Positions 48,454 through 56,448 of a stretch of DNA of 64,000 nucleotides are shown here, one piece after another. The position numbers and the translations under genes were made by a program. Each line of letters opens with the position of its first letter. Position 1 is the first letter of the stretch. Origin of the DNA: an uncultured Lachnospiraceae bacterium. Lineage in GTDB: Bacteria > Bacillota > Clostridia > Lachnospirales > Lachnospiraceae. The notes beneath the pieces were generated by a model. It was not told the DNA's origin. It made no database searches and saw only the letters and a program-made list of their open reading frames with translations. The DNA is taken from NCBI GenBank assembly GCA_910585295.1, contig CAJUDE010000037.1, positions 1 to 64,000 of the forward strand, read 5' to 3'.

Positions 48454-50124
48454 ATGAAAACAGATATTCAAATTGCACAGGAAGCGGAACTGTTTCCGAT
48501 TAAAGATGTGGCGGCACAATTGGGAATTGAAGAGGATGAGCTGGAATTATATGGAAAATATAAGGCAAAGCTGTCTAACGAGTTAATGGAAAAAGTAAAA
48601 GACAACCAGAATGGGAAATTAATCCTTGTCACAGCCATTAACCCAACCCCGGCAGGAGAAGGAAAGACAACCACCAGCGTAGGGCTTGGGCAGGCATTTG
48701 GAAAAATGGGGAAAAAGGCAGTGCTTGCACTTCGCGAGCCGTCCCTTGGGCCATGCTTTGGGATTAAGGGAGGCGCGGCAGGCGGCGGCTATGCCCAGGT
48801 TGTGCCAATGGAAGATTTGAACCTGCATTTTACCGGGGATTTCCATGCAATCACTTCTGCAAATAACTTGCTGGCAGCATTGTTGGACAATCATATCCAA
48901 CAGGGGAACCTCCTTGGCATCGACCCAAGGCAGGTGGTATGGAAACGCTGCCTGGACATGAATGACCGTGTGCTGCGCAATATTGTGGTTGGGCTTGGGA
49001 ACAAAATGGATGGCATGGTGCGGGAAGACCATTTTGTGATTACTGTGGCTTCTGAAATTATGGCGGTTTTATGCCTGGCAGAGGATATGGCAGATTTAAA
49101 AGGGCGTTTGGGCAGGATGATTGTCGCCTATAATTTTGAAGGCAAGCCTGTGACGGCGGACGACCTTCAGGCCACCGGAGCCATGGCAGCGTTATTGAAG
49201 GACGCGCTAAAACCAAATTTAATCCAGACCTTGGAGCATACCCCGGCGATTGTCCATGGAGGGCCTTTTGCCAATATCGCCCATGGGTGCAATAGTGTCC
49301 GTGCTACAAAGACAGCGTTGAAGCTTGCAGATTATGTCGTGACAGAAGCAGGGTTTGGCGCAGACCTGGGCGCTGAGAAATTTATGGATATCAAATGCCG
49401 CATGGCAGGGCTAAAGCCAGATGCAGTAGTGCTTGTGGCTACTATAAGGGCTTTAAAATACAATGGCGGGGTGCCAAAGGCAGACCTTTCTAAAGAAAAC
49501 CTTAAGGCTTTGGAAGGGGGCATTGCAAACTTGGAAAAGCACATTGAGAATTTGCAGAAATACCATGTCCCGGTTGTAGTGACTTTAAATTCCTTTATTA
49601 CAGACTCCAAAGCGGAAACAGCATTTGTGGAACAATTCTGCAAAGAGCATGGATGTGAATTTGCATTGTCAGAAGTATGGGAAAAAGGCGGGGAAGGCGG
49701 GGTTGCCTTAGCAGAGAAGGTGTTGGAAGCACTAGAAGGGAAAGAAAGCCATTTTGCCCCCCTGTATGAAGACAGCCTGTCCCTAACAGAAAAAATAGAA
49801 ACCGTAGCAAAAGAAATTTATGGGGCGGACAGCGTGTCTTACTCCCCAGCCGCAGAAAAAGAACTGAAACGGATTGAAGGGCTTGGGATGGGGCATTTCC
49901 CTGTCTGCATGGCAAAAACACAATATTCCTTGTCAGACGACCAGGCGAAACTTGGGCGCCCCACAGGGTTTACCGTAAATGTCAGGGAAGTGTATGTATC
50001 TGCTGGAGCTGGATTCGTTGTGGCAATCACAGGGGCAATTATGACAATGCCAGGACTTGGCAAAACGCCTGCAGCATATCAGATTGATGTGGATGACAAT
50101 GGAATTATCACCGGGCTATTTTAA
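48454..50124 (+). CDS. fhs: Formate-tetrahydrofolate ligase
   Basis: 556 residues, full length. It makes 10-formyl-THF from formate, THF and ATP; the first folate step of the methyl branch in acetogens and a one-carbon donor in others. P-loop TPAGEGKTTTSVGLGQAFGK; THF and formate region GIKGGAAGGGYAQVVPMEDL, NLHFTGDFHAI; and FTVNVREVYVSAGAGFVVAI at the end. GGGAGG lies before the start. folD follows 68 bases later, consistent with a folate one-carbon operon. Confidence 0.97.
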   Translation: MKTDIQIAQEAELFPIKDVAAQLGIEEDELELYGKYKAKLSNELMEKVKDNQNGKLILVTAINPTPAGEGKTTTSVGLGQAFGKMGKKAVLALREPSLGPCFGIKGGAAGGGYAQVVPMEDLNLHFTGDFHAITSANNLLAALLDNHIQQGNLLGIDPRQVVWKRCLDMNDRVLRNIVVGLGNKMDGMVREDHFVITVASEIMAVLCLAEDMADLKGRLGRMIVAYNFEGKPVTADDLQATGAMAALLKDALKPNLIQTLEHTPAIVHGGPFANIAHGCNSVRATKTALKLADYVVTEAGFGADLGAEKFMDIKCRMAGLKPDAVVLVATIRALKYNGGVPKADLSKENLKALEGGIANLEKHIENLQKYHVPVVVTLNSFITDSKAETAFVEQFCKEHGCEFALSEVWEKGGEGGVALAEKVLEALEGKESHFAPLYEDSLSLTEKIETVAKEIYGADSVSYSPAAEKELKRIEGLGMGHFPVCMAKTQYSLSDDQAKLGRPTGFTVNVREVYVSAGAGFVVAITGAIMTMPGLGKTPAAYQIDVDDNGIITGLF

Positions 50125-50192
50125 ATAGCTTACCACGTGAAGCGCAAGCCAGCCCAAAAGCGGCAATTTTATATAGATAGAAAGGAAAAAAC

Positions 50193-51056
50193 ATGGCAGT
50201 ACGGATAGACGGAAAGAAAATTTCACAGCAAATTAAGGATGAATTGAAAGAAAAGGTATCAGCCCTTCGGCAGGAAGGGAAGGAAGGGACGCTTGCGGTG
50301 ATACAGGTGGGGGCTGACCCGGCTTCCAGCGTATATGTCCGAAACAAGAAAAATGCCTGCGCCTATATTGGGATTGGCTCCTTATCCTATGAGCTGAAAG
50401 AGGATACCAGTGAAGAAGAATTGCTGCGGTTGGTAGAAGAATTAAATGGAAAAGAAGAAGTGAAGGGGATTTTGGTGCAGCTTCCCCTTCCCAGCCATAT
50501 CTGTGAAGCAAATGTAATCCATGCCATCAGCCCTGAGAAAGATGTGGACGGGTTCCATCCCCAAAGCGTAGGGAAGCTAGCGATTGGGGAGCCAGGGTTT
50601 GCGCCTTGCACCCCGGCGGGGATTATCCAGCTTTTAAAACGTTCTGGCATAGAAATTGCTGGAAAACACTGTGTAGTAATTGGCAGGAGCAACATTGTGG
50701 GTAAGCCAATGGCCTTACTGACGCTTAAGGAAAACGCCACCGTTACAGTCACCCATTCCAAAACAAAGAATTTGCCAGAGATTTGCAGGCAGGCGGATAT
50801 TTTGATTGTTGCCATGGGCAAGCCGCGGTTTATTGGTGCAGAATATGTGAAAGAAGGGGCGGTGGTAATTGATGTTGGCATCCATAGGGATGCAGGCAAC
50901 AAATTATGCGGCGATGTGAAATTTGAAGAAGTGGAGCCAATTGCTTCTGCCATTACCCCAGTTCCAGGCGGCGTTGGGCCTATGACAATTGCAATGCTAA
51001 TGGATAATTGCGTACGCGGCATTGAGAAGGGGCCAAATACCATGCTGCAGGGCTGA
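50193..51056 (+). CDS. folD: Methylene-THF dehydrogenase / methenyl-THF cyclohydrolase
   Basis: 287 residues, bifunctional FolD. Interconverts 5,10-methylene-THF and 10-formyl-THF. Catalytic segment SVYVRNKKNACAYIGI contains Y and K of Y-x-x-x-K. Substrate segment ILVQLPLPSHI; dinucleotide-binding CVVIGRSNIVGKPMALL; conserved end ITPVPGGVGPMTIAMLMDN. It pairs with fhs upstream. A copy of the dispersed repeat lies just after the gene. Confidence 0.97.
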   Translation: MAVRIDGKKISQQIKDELKEKVSALRQEGKEGTLAVIQVGADPASSVYVRNKKNACAYIGIGSLSYELKEDTSEEELLRLVEELNGKEEVKGILVQLPLPSHICEANVIHAISPEKDVDGFHPQSVGKLAIGEPGFAPCTPAGIIQLLKRSGIEIAGKHCVVIGRSNIVGKPMALLTLKENATVTVTHSKTKNLPEICRQADILIVAMGKPRFIGAEYVKEGAVVIDVGIHRDAGNKLCGDVKFEEVEPIASAITPVPGGVGPMTIAMLMDNCVRGIEKGPNTMLQG

Positions 51057-51103
51057 CGGGGCTTGGAATTTGCTTTTCGCAGCAGGGCTGCGGAGTATTT
51101 GCC

Positions 51104-51169
51104 CCTCGCGGCAGCCGCCAAATATCCGTGCAAGCACGGCTGCTTGGCTCGCTGCCCGCGGGAATAAAA
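51104..51169. repeat. Dispersed intergenic repeat, copy B
   Basis: CCTCGCGGCAGCCGCCAAAT, inner hairpin CCGTGC-AA-GCACGG, CTGCTTGG, and end GCGGGAATAAA. Compared with copy A (12235) the hairpin has C-to-T on one arm and G-to-A at the paired position, so pairing is kept. Upstream GCAGCAGGGCTGCGG and TATTTG resemble the element at 12102-12171. Confidence 0.75.
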
Positions 51170-51205
51170 AGGGCTTAAAAAGGGCAGGGAAGAGGAACAG
51201 AAAGA

Positions 51206-52339
51206 ATGAAATGTGCGAATTGCGGGGCAGAGCTTAAGGTAGGCTGCGTATATTGCTCTGTCTGCGGAAAAGAAGCCCAGATTGTATCAGATTACACTGT
51301 CCTGGAGGATGACTTCCTGAGGGACATATTAAAGGAAAAGAAACAAAAGACCCAAAAGAAGCATTCTTCTGGGAAGCAAAGCGAGGGGGCAAAAGCCTCT
51401 GGGAAGCATAAACCAAGAAGAAAAAAGAAAAACCTGGCATGGGCTTTTGCCGCCATGGCAATTCTGGCTGTGCTGTTGGTAGGGATTGCCTTCCTGGTCA
51501 AATATTCCCAGGACAATTCTTATGAATACCAACTAACAAAGGCAGAAAGCTATAAGGATGGGAAAGATTACCAGCAGGCAGAAAAATGCCTAAAACGCGC
51601 GTTGGAGCTCGACGGGCCTGTGGAAGATATAAAAATGAGCCTGGTGGAGGTTTATTTGCTGCAAGAAGAGGAAGGCAGCGCACAAAAGCTGCTGTTAGAA
51701 ATCATTGCCGATAATGGCAGCCATTTAGAAGCATACCGGCAATTAATCCAAATTTATGACGAAGCAGAAGATTATGAAGCGATAGATGCGTTACGCAAGG
51801 AAATTACAGACAGCAATATTTTGGAATTGTTTGAGGAGTATCTTGCCGAGCCGCCAGAATTTGAACCAGAAAGCGGGACATTCCAGGAAGAGACGCCTAT
51901 CACGCTTACCAGCAAAGGGGATTGCGCAATTTATTACACCACAGACGGATCTGACCCAAGGGAAGGGAAATTGTACCATGGGCCTATCCCGTTAGAGCCG
52001 GGCAAGAGCCTAAAGGTACGTGCAGTTTGCTGCAACGAATTTGGGCTGTACAGCGAAGAGAATCAAGGGCAGTTCCTGCTAGAGCTTCAAAAACCAGACA
52101 CGCCGCAGGTAACGCCGTCTGGGGGAAGTTTCAAGATCCCCCAGCCAATTACGGTAGATGTGCCAGATGGGTGCAAGGTATATTACACCTGGGGCAGGGC
52201 GGCGCCGACCCAGGAGTCCAACCAGTATGAAGGGGCAATCAGCATGCCAGAGGGCAATAATATTTTATCCCTTATCTTGGTGGACGAGTATGGAATGGTT
52301 TCTGATGTATTGAAATGCAACTACATTTATATCCCATAA
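51206..52339 (+). CDS. Zinc-ribbon/membrane/TPR protein with chitobiase-type C-terminal domain
   Basis: 377 residues. Order: zinc ribbon at 3-21 (CANCGAELKVGCVYCSVCGK with four Cys), a basic Lys-rich linker, one membrane helix at about 76-97 (AWAFAAMAILAVLLVGIAFL), then TPR-like helices (residues 110-200), and two copies of a CHB_HEX-C-type beta domain: FEPESGTFQEETPITLTSKG with YYTTDGSDPREG, then PQVTPSGGSFKIPQPITVDV. The ribbon is inside, the rest outside the cell. The layout suggests a surface sensor or scaffold. The function is unknown. Confidence 0.8.
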   Translation: MKCANCGAELKVGCVYCSVCGKEAQIVSDYTVLEDDFLRDILKEKKQKTQKKHSSGKQSEGAKASGKHKPRRKKKNLAWAFAAMAILAVLLVGIAFLVKYSQDNSYEYQLTKAESYKDGKDYQQAEKCLKRALELDGPVEDIKMSLVEVYLLQEEEGSAQKLLLEIIADNGSHLEAYRQLIQIYDEAEDYEAIDALRKEITDSNILELFEEYLAEPPEFEPESGTFQEETPITLTSKGDCAIYYTTDGSDPREGKLYHGPIPLEPGKSLKVRAVCCNEFGLYSEENQGQFLLELQKPDTPQVTPSGGSFKIPQPITVDVPDGCKVYYTWGRAAPTQESNQYEGAISMPEGNNILSLILVDEYGMVSDVLKCNYIYIP

Positions 52340-52362
52340 ACAAATAGACAGGTTCCATGCCA

Positions 52363-52399
52363 CAGCCACTTTCCCGTCCTATGGGGAAGTGGCTGCGTT
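52363..52399 (+). terminator. Terminator-like hairpin before pheA
   Basis: CAGCCACTTTCCC (52363-52375) pairs with GGGGAAGTGGCTG (52383-52395), followed by CGTTT. It separates the zinc-ribbon gene from pheA. Confidence 0.7.
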
Positions 52400-52423
52400 T
52401 AAAAAAGGATAAGGAAGTGGCTT

Positions 52424-53554
52424 ATGAAAGACTTAAGTAAGATTCGGGAAGAGATTGACCAGATAGACAGGCAGATGGTAGCCTTATATGAAGCGCGGAT
52501 GAACCTTGCGGCAGAGGTTGCAGAATATAAGATATCTGTTGGGAAGCCGGTTTTAGACAAAGAGCGGGAAAAAGAGAAGCTGCAAAAAGTGCAGGGGCTG
52601 GTGCAGGCAGAAGAGAACCGTTATGGCGTTGGGGAACTTTTTCAGCAAATTATGGCTTTAAGCCGCAAACGCCAGTATCAGATGATGGTCCAGCATGGGC
52701 AGGGCAGGGACATGGGGTTTTCCCAAGTAGGCAAGCTGCCTTTTTCCTCCCATAAAGTGGTATATCAGGGAGCGGAAGGCGCCTACAGCCAGCTTGCCAT
52801 GCAGGCATATTTTGGGAAAGAAATCGACAGCTACCATGTAAAGTCCTGGCGGAATGCCATGGAGGCAATCAGCAGCGGGGAAGCAGATTATGCCGTGCTT
52901 CCCATTGAAAATTCTTCTGCTGGGATAGTAGGGGAGAACTTCGACTTGCTGGTGGAATATGACAACTGCATTGTGGCAGAACAGACCATCAAAGTGGAAC
53001 ATGCGCTGTTAGGGCTTCCTGGCAGCGGCATATCAGACATTACCCATGTATATTCCCATCCCCAGGCATTAATGCAGAGTGTGGATTTCCTGGATGGGCA
53101 TAAGGATTGGAAGCTGGTGGAAACAGAAAACACCGCATTTGCAGCAAAGAAAGTATTAAAAGACGGGAAATGCAACCAGGCGGCGATTGCAAGTACAGTG
53201 ACAGCCGATATTTATGGGCTTAACATCTTAAAGGATAACATTAATTACAGCGATGAGAACAGCACCCGGTTCATTATTGTCTCAGGCAAGAAAATCTGCC
53301 TAAAGGGGGCAAAGAAAATAAGCATTTGTTTTGAAGCATCCCATGAGAGCGGCTCTTTGTACCATATGCTTTCCCACTTTATCTTCAACAACCTGAACAT
53401 GGTAAAAATTGAATCAAGGCCCATTAAAGATAAAAGCTTTGAATACCGCTTTTTTGTGGATATGGAAGGGAACCTTGAGGACGCTGCAGTGCAAAACGCA
53501 TTAAAAGGTTTGAAGGAAGGCGCCTTGTACCTAAAAGTGCTTGGGAATTATTAA
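52424..53554 (+). CDS. pheA: Bifunctional chorismate mutase / prephenate dehydratase
   Basis: 376 residues. Residues 1-85 are an AroQ chorismate mutase helix bundle (LSKIREEIDQIDRQMVALYE, with KPVLDKEREKEKL). Residues 108-285 are prephenate dehydratase (VYQGAEGAYSQLAMQAYFG, LPIENSSAGIVGENFDLL, and the end motif STRFIIVSGKK). Residues 295-370 are the ACT domain for phenylalanine feedback (ESGSLYHMLSHFIFNNLNM, then IESRPIKDKSFEYRFFVD). It makes phenylpyruvate. The start has AAGGATAAGG upstream. The next gene begins 31 bases after the stop. Confidence 0.96.
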   Translation: MKDLSKIREEIDQIDRQMVALYEARMNLAAEVAEYKISVGKPVLDKEREKEKLQKVQGLVQAEENRYGVGELFQQIMALSRKRQYQMMVQHGQGRDMGFSQVGKLPFSSHKVVYQGAEGAYSQLAMQAYFGKEIDSYHVKSWRNAMEAISSGEADYAVLPIENSSAGIVGENFDLLVEYDNCIVAEQTIKVEHALLGLPGSGISDITHVYSHPQALMQSVDFLDGHKDWKLVETENTAFAAKKVLKDGKCNQAAIASTVTADIYGLNILKDNINYSDENSTRFIIVSGKKICLKGAKKISICFEASHESGSLYHMLSHFIFNNLNMVKIESRPIKDKSFEYRFFVDMEGNLEDAAVQNALKGLKEGALYLKVLGNY

Positions 53555-53585
53555 AGGAAAACGTAAGGATAAAAGAGGGTGGAAG

Positions 53586-54872
53586 ATGAAAATCGCAGGG
53601 AAATTAATTCTGTACAGGGAATTGGAAGAAGGTAAAGTTTTTAAAGACTTTACCTGGGTTATGGAACATTACAAAGACGCTGGCAAAGAAAAACTCCAGG
53701 CATTGTGCTATGGATGCATCCATGGGCTTGCAGAGTTGTCCGTAAGCCATGGGTTTGAAGGGAACTTATGGCAGGATTACCTTACTTTTTTAATGGTAAA
53801 CAATGAAAATGCCTACAGTATTTCATGTGAAATGAAAGGCGCCATTGAGGGGAGCATTAATCGCCTGGCGCTGCATGATTTTGAAATTTTTAAAGAATTG
53901 TTTGACTTTGATTTTAAGGAGCTTGAGGAATGGCTAGAGGTTCCAGAGCTTAGAATTATAGAACATTATAAGCGTTCTGGACGGAATGGGAATGTGTTTA
54001 ACCACCGGGTATGGGACAGGATATCCCAATTGAGCGTCCGCCTGGAACAGACAAAGACGGCAGAGGAATTTAAACAGGAAGTGACCCAGTTCTATCAGGA
54101 ATTTGGCGTAGGGAAGCTTGGGCTGCACAAAGCTTTTCGCATAGAACATAAAGGGGACGGGGTGAACATTGCGCCTATCATGAATATTGCCCATGCCCAT
54201 TTGGACGACTTAATTGGGTATGACACGGAAAAAAAGAAACTGATTGACAATACAGAGGCTTTTGTGAATGGGAAGCAGGCAAACAACTGCCTGCTGTTTG
54301 GAGACGCAGGGACAGGAAAATCTACGAGCATCAAGGCAATCATCAACCAATATTATGACAAGGGGCTTCGTATGGTTGAGGTATATAAGCATCAATTCCA
54401 GGATTTGAACCACCTGATAGCCCTAATAAAGAACCGTAACTATAAATTTATCATCTATATGGATGATTTGTCTTTTGAAGAGTTTGAAATAGAGTACAAA
54501 TATTTAAAGGCAGTGATTGAAGGAGGGCTGGAGAGGAAGCCAGACAATGTACTGATTTATGCCACCTCGAACCGCCGCCATTTGGTCAGGGAGAAGTTCA
54601 GCGACAAAGAGGAGCGCGATAACGAGCTGCATACCAATGACACCGTGCAGGAAAAACTTTCTTTAGCGGCAAGGTTCGGCGTGACTATCTATTTTGGGAA
54701 GCCCGATAAAAAGGAATTCCAGGAAATTGTGAAATCCCTTGCAGAAAAATACCATATCCAGATGGGGAAGGAAGAGCTGTTGGCAGAAGCAAACAAGTGG
54801 GAGTTGAGCCATGGGGGGCTTTCAGGAAGGACCGCCCAGCAGTTTATCAATTATCTGTTGGGGAGGCAATAA
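53586..54872 (+). CDS. DUF815-family AAA-type ATPase
   Basis: 428 residues from ATG 53586 (GAGGGTGG just before); the frame overlaps pheA further upstream without a start signal. The N-terminal 220 residues are helical. The ATPase part has Walker A LLFGDAGTGKSTSIKAIINQ, Walker B KFIIYMDDLSFEEFE, a sensor-like VLIYATSNRRHLVREKFSD, and a C-terminal GLSGRTAQQFINYLLGRQ. This is the family PF05673, of unknown function, widespread in bacteria. It lies directly upstream of the ppx-like and ppk genes with short gaps, so a link to polyphosphate metabolism is possible but not shown. Confidence 0.88.
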   Translation: MKIAGKLILYRELEEGKVFKDFTWVMEHYKDAGKEKLQALCYGCIHGLAELSVSHGFEGNLWQDYLTFLMVNNENAYSISCEMKGAIEGSINRLALHDFEIFKELFDFDFKELEEWLEVPELRIIEHYKRSGRNGNVFNHRVWDRISQLSVRLEQTKTAEEFKQEVTQFYQEFGVGKLGLHKAFRIEHKGDGVNIAPIMNIAHAHLDDLIGYDTEKKKLIDNTEAFVNGKQANNCLLFGDAGTGKSTSIKAIINQYYDKGLRMVEVYKHQFQDLNHLIALIKNRNYKFIIYMDDLSFEEFEIEYKYLKAVIEGGLERKPDNVLIYATSNRRHLVREKFSDKEERDNELHTNDTVQEKLSLAARFGVTIYFGKPDKKEFQEIVKSLAEKYHIQMGKEELLAEANKWELSHGGLSGRTAQQFINYLLGRQ

Positions 54873-54902
54873 CCTGAAAAAGCCTGGCAGAAAGGAACAG
54901 GT

Positions 54903-56435
54903 ATGAAAATTACGACATTTGCAGCAATTTATATCGGCTCATATGAAGTGAGCCTGAAGGTATTTGAAATTTCCGGGAACCGGAAAATACGTTCGATAGA
55001 CTATGTGCGCAGCCATGTGGAACTGGGGCGGGACGCTTTTCGGAAAGGAGTCATCGGGTATGAGCTGGTGGACGAGCTTTGCCTGATCTTAAAGGAATTC
55101 CGCACCATAATGGATGGGTATAAAGTAGACGACTATATGGCTTATGCAGGGAATGTATTTCGGAACGTAAGCAATAAGCTGTTTATTCTGGACCAAATCC
55201 GCCTCCGCACCAAAATTGAAATTACAGTCTTAAGCAATTCAGAACACCGCCTGATGGATTATAAATCCCTTGCGGTGCTGCCAAAGTTTGAAAAGATGAT
55301 CCAAAAAGGCGCGGCGGTTGTGAATGTTGGGGGCGGCAGCATGCAGATTACGTTATTCCGAAAAGGGACGGCAATCACAACCCAGCATATTGAGCTTGGG
55401 ATTATGCGTATCCGGGAAAAGCTGTCCAAAATTGAGAACCTGGTCAGCCATTATGAAACCCAAATCCAAGAATTGATTGATAAAGAACTGGAAATTTTTA
55501 AACGGATTTACCTGCAGGGCACGGAAATGAAGTATATTATTGTCATGGGAGATTACATCGGGGAAATGACAAAAGGGTTTTCCAAAAAAGAGGAAGACGG
55601 GACGATTGAGACAGAACGCTTTATTAAACTGCTGAACAAATGGTACAAGAAATCTGCGGAGGAAATTTCCCTGGAATTGAACTTGGCCAATGAACGCGAC
55701 CCATTAATTTTGCCTTCTGTTGTGCTGTATAAGCGGCTGGCTGAAATGCTGAATGCAAAGTATATTTGGGTGCCGGGGGTAACAATCAGCGATGGGATTG
55801 CCTGCGCCTATGCGGAAAAAAACCGCATGATTTACTTTGAACATGATTTTGAGGAGGATGTCCTTGCGGCGGCAAAGAACCTGGCAGAGCGTTACCATGG
55901 GTATTCCAGCCATACAGAGGCTGTCTTAAATATGGCCGTTGCAATTTTTGACGCCATGAAGAAAGTGCATGGGATGGGCAAACGTGAACGCCTCCTGCTG
56001 CAGGTGGCGGCAATCCTCCATGATTGCGGGCGTTACATTAGCCTGGTAAACCAGTCGGAGTGTTCCTATCAGATTATTATCGCCACGGAAATTATTGGGA
56101 TGACCCATTTAGAGCGGGAAATTGTTGCAAGCGCAGTGAAGTATAATTCCCAGCCCCTGCAGACTTACAGCAGCGTTAGTGATAAAATGGGCAAAGAGGA
56201 TTATATGGTAGTCTCAAAGCTGACGGCAATCCTAAAAATTGCCAACGCTATGGACAGGAGCCACAAACAGAAATTTAAAAACATAAAAGCCACGCTGCAG
56301 GAACGGGAACTTGTTGTCACAGTGGAATCTGCAGAGAGCATTGTATTGGAGAAGGGGCTGTTTTCCGCTTATGCAAATTCATTTGAAGAAATTTTCAGTA
56401 TAAAGCCAAGGATAAGAGAAAAGAAAGTGTTTTAA
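54903..56435 (+). CDS. Ppx/GppA-type phosphatase with HD-like C-terminal region
   Basis: 510 residues. N-terminal actin-like part of the Ppx/GppA fold: FAAIYIGSYEVSLKVFEI (phosphate-1 region, lacking the usual D-x-G-S as IGS), FILDQIRLRTKIEITVLSNS and VVNVGGGSMQITLFRKG, close to the D-I-G-G-G-S motif but with N for D. The C-terminal third has an HD-type arrangement: HTEAVLNMAVAIFDAMKKVH, then AAILHDCGRYISLVN. Expected to hydrolyse polyphosphate or pppGpp, but two changed acidic positions leave its activity open. Located 13 bases before ppk. Confidence 0.8.
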   Translation: MKITTFAAIYIGSYEVSLKVFEISGNRKIRSIDYVRSHVELGRDAFRKGVIGYELVDELCLILKEFRTIMDGYKVDDYMAYAGNVFRNVSNKLFILDQIRLRTKIEITVLSNSEHRLMDYKSLAVLPKFEKMIQKGAAVVNVGGGSMQITLFRKGTAITTQHIELGIMRIREKLSKIENLVSHYETQIQELIDKELEIFKRIYLQGTEMKYIIVMGDYIGEMTKGFSKKEEDGTIETERFIKLLNKWYKKSAEEISLELNLANERDPLILPSVVLYKRLAEMLNAKYIWVPGVTISDGIACAYAEKNRMIYFEHDFEEDVLAAAKNLAERYHGYSSHTEAVLNMAVAIFDAMKKVHGMGKRERLLLQVAAILHDCGRYISLVNQSECSYQIIIATEIIGMTHLEREIVASAVKYNSQPLQTYSSVSDKMGKEDYMVVSKLTAILKIANAMDRSHKQKFKNIKATLQERELVVTVESAESIVLEKGLFSAYANSFEEIFSIKPRIREKKVF

Positions 56436-56448
56436 GGGAGGTTATGGT

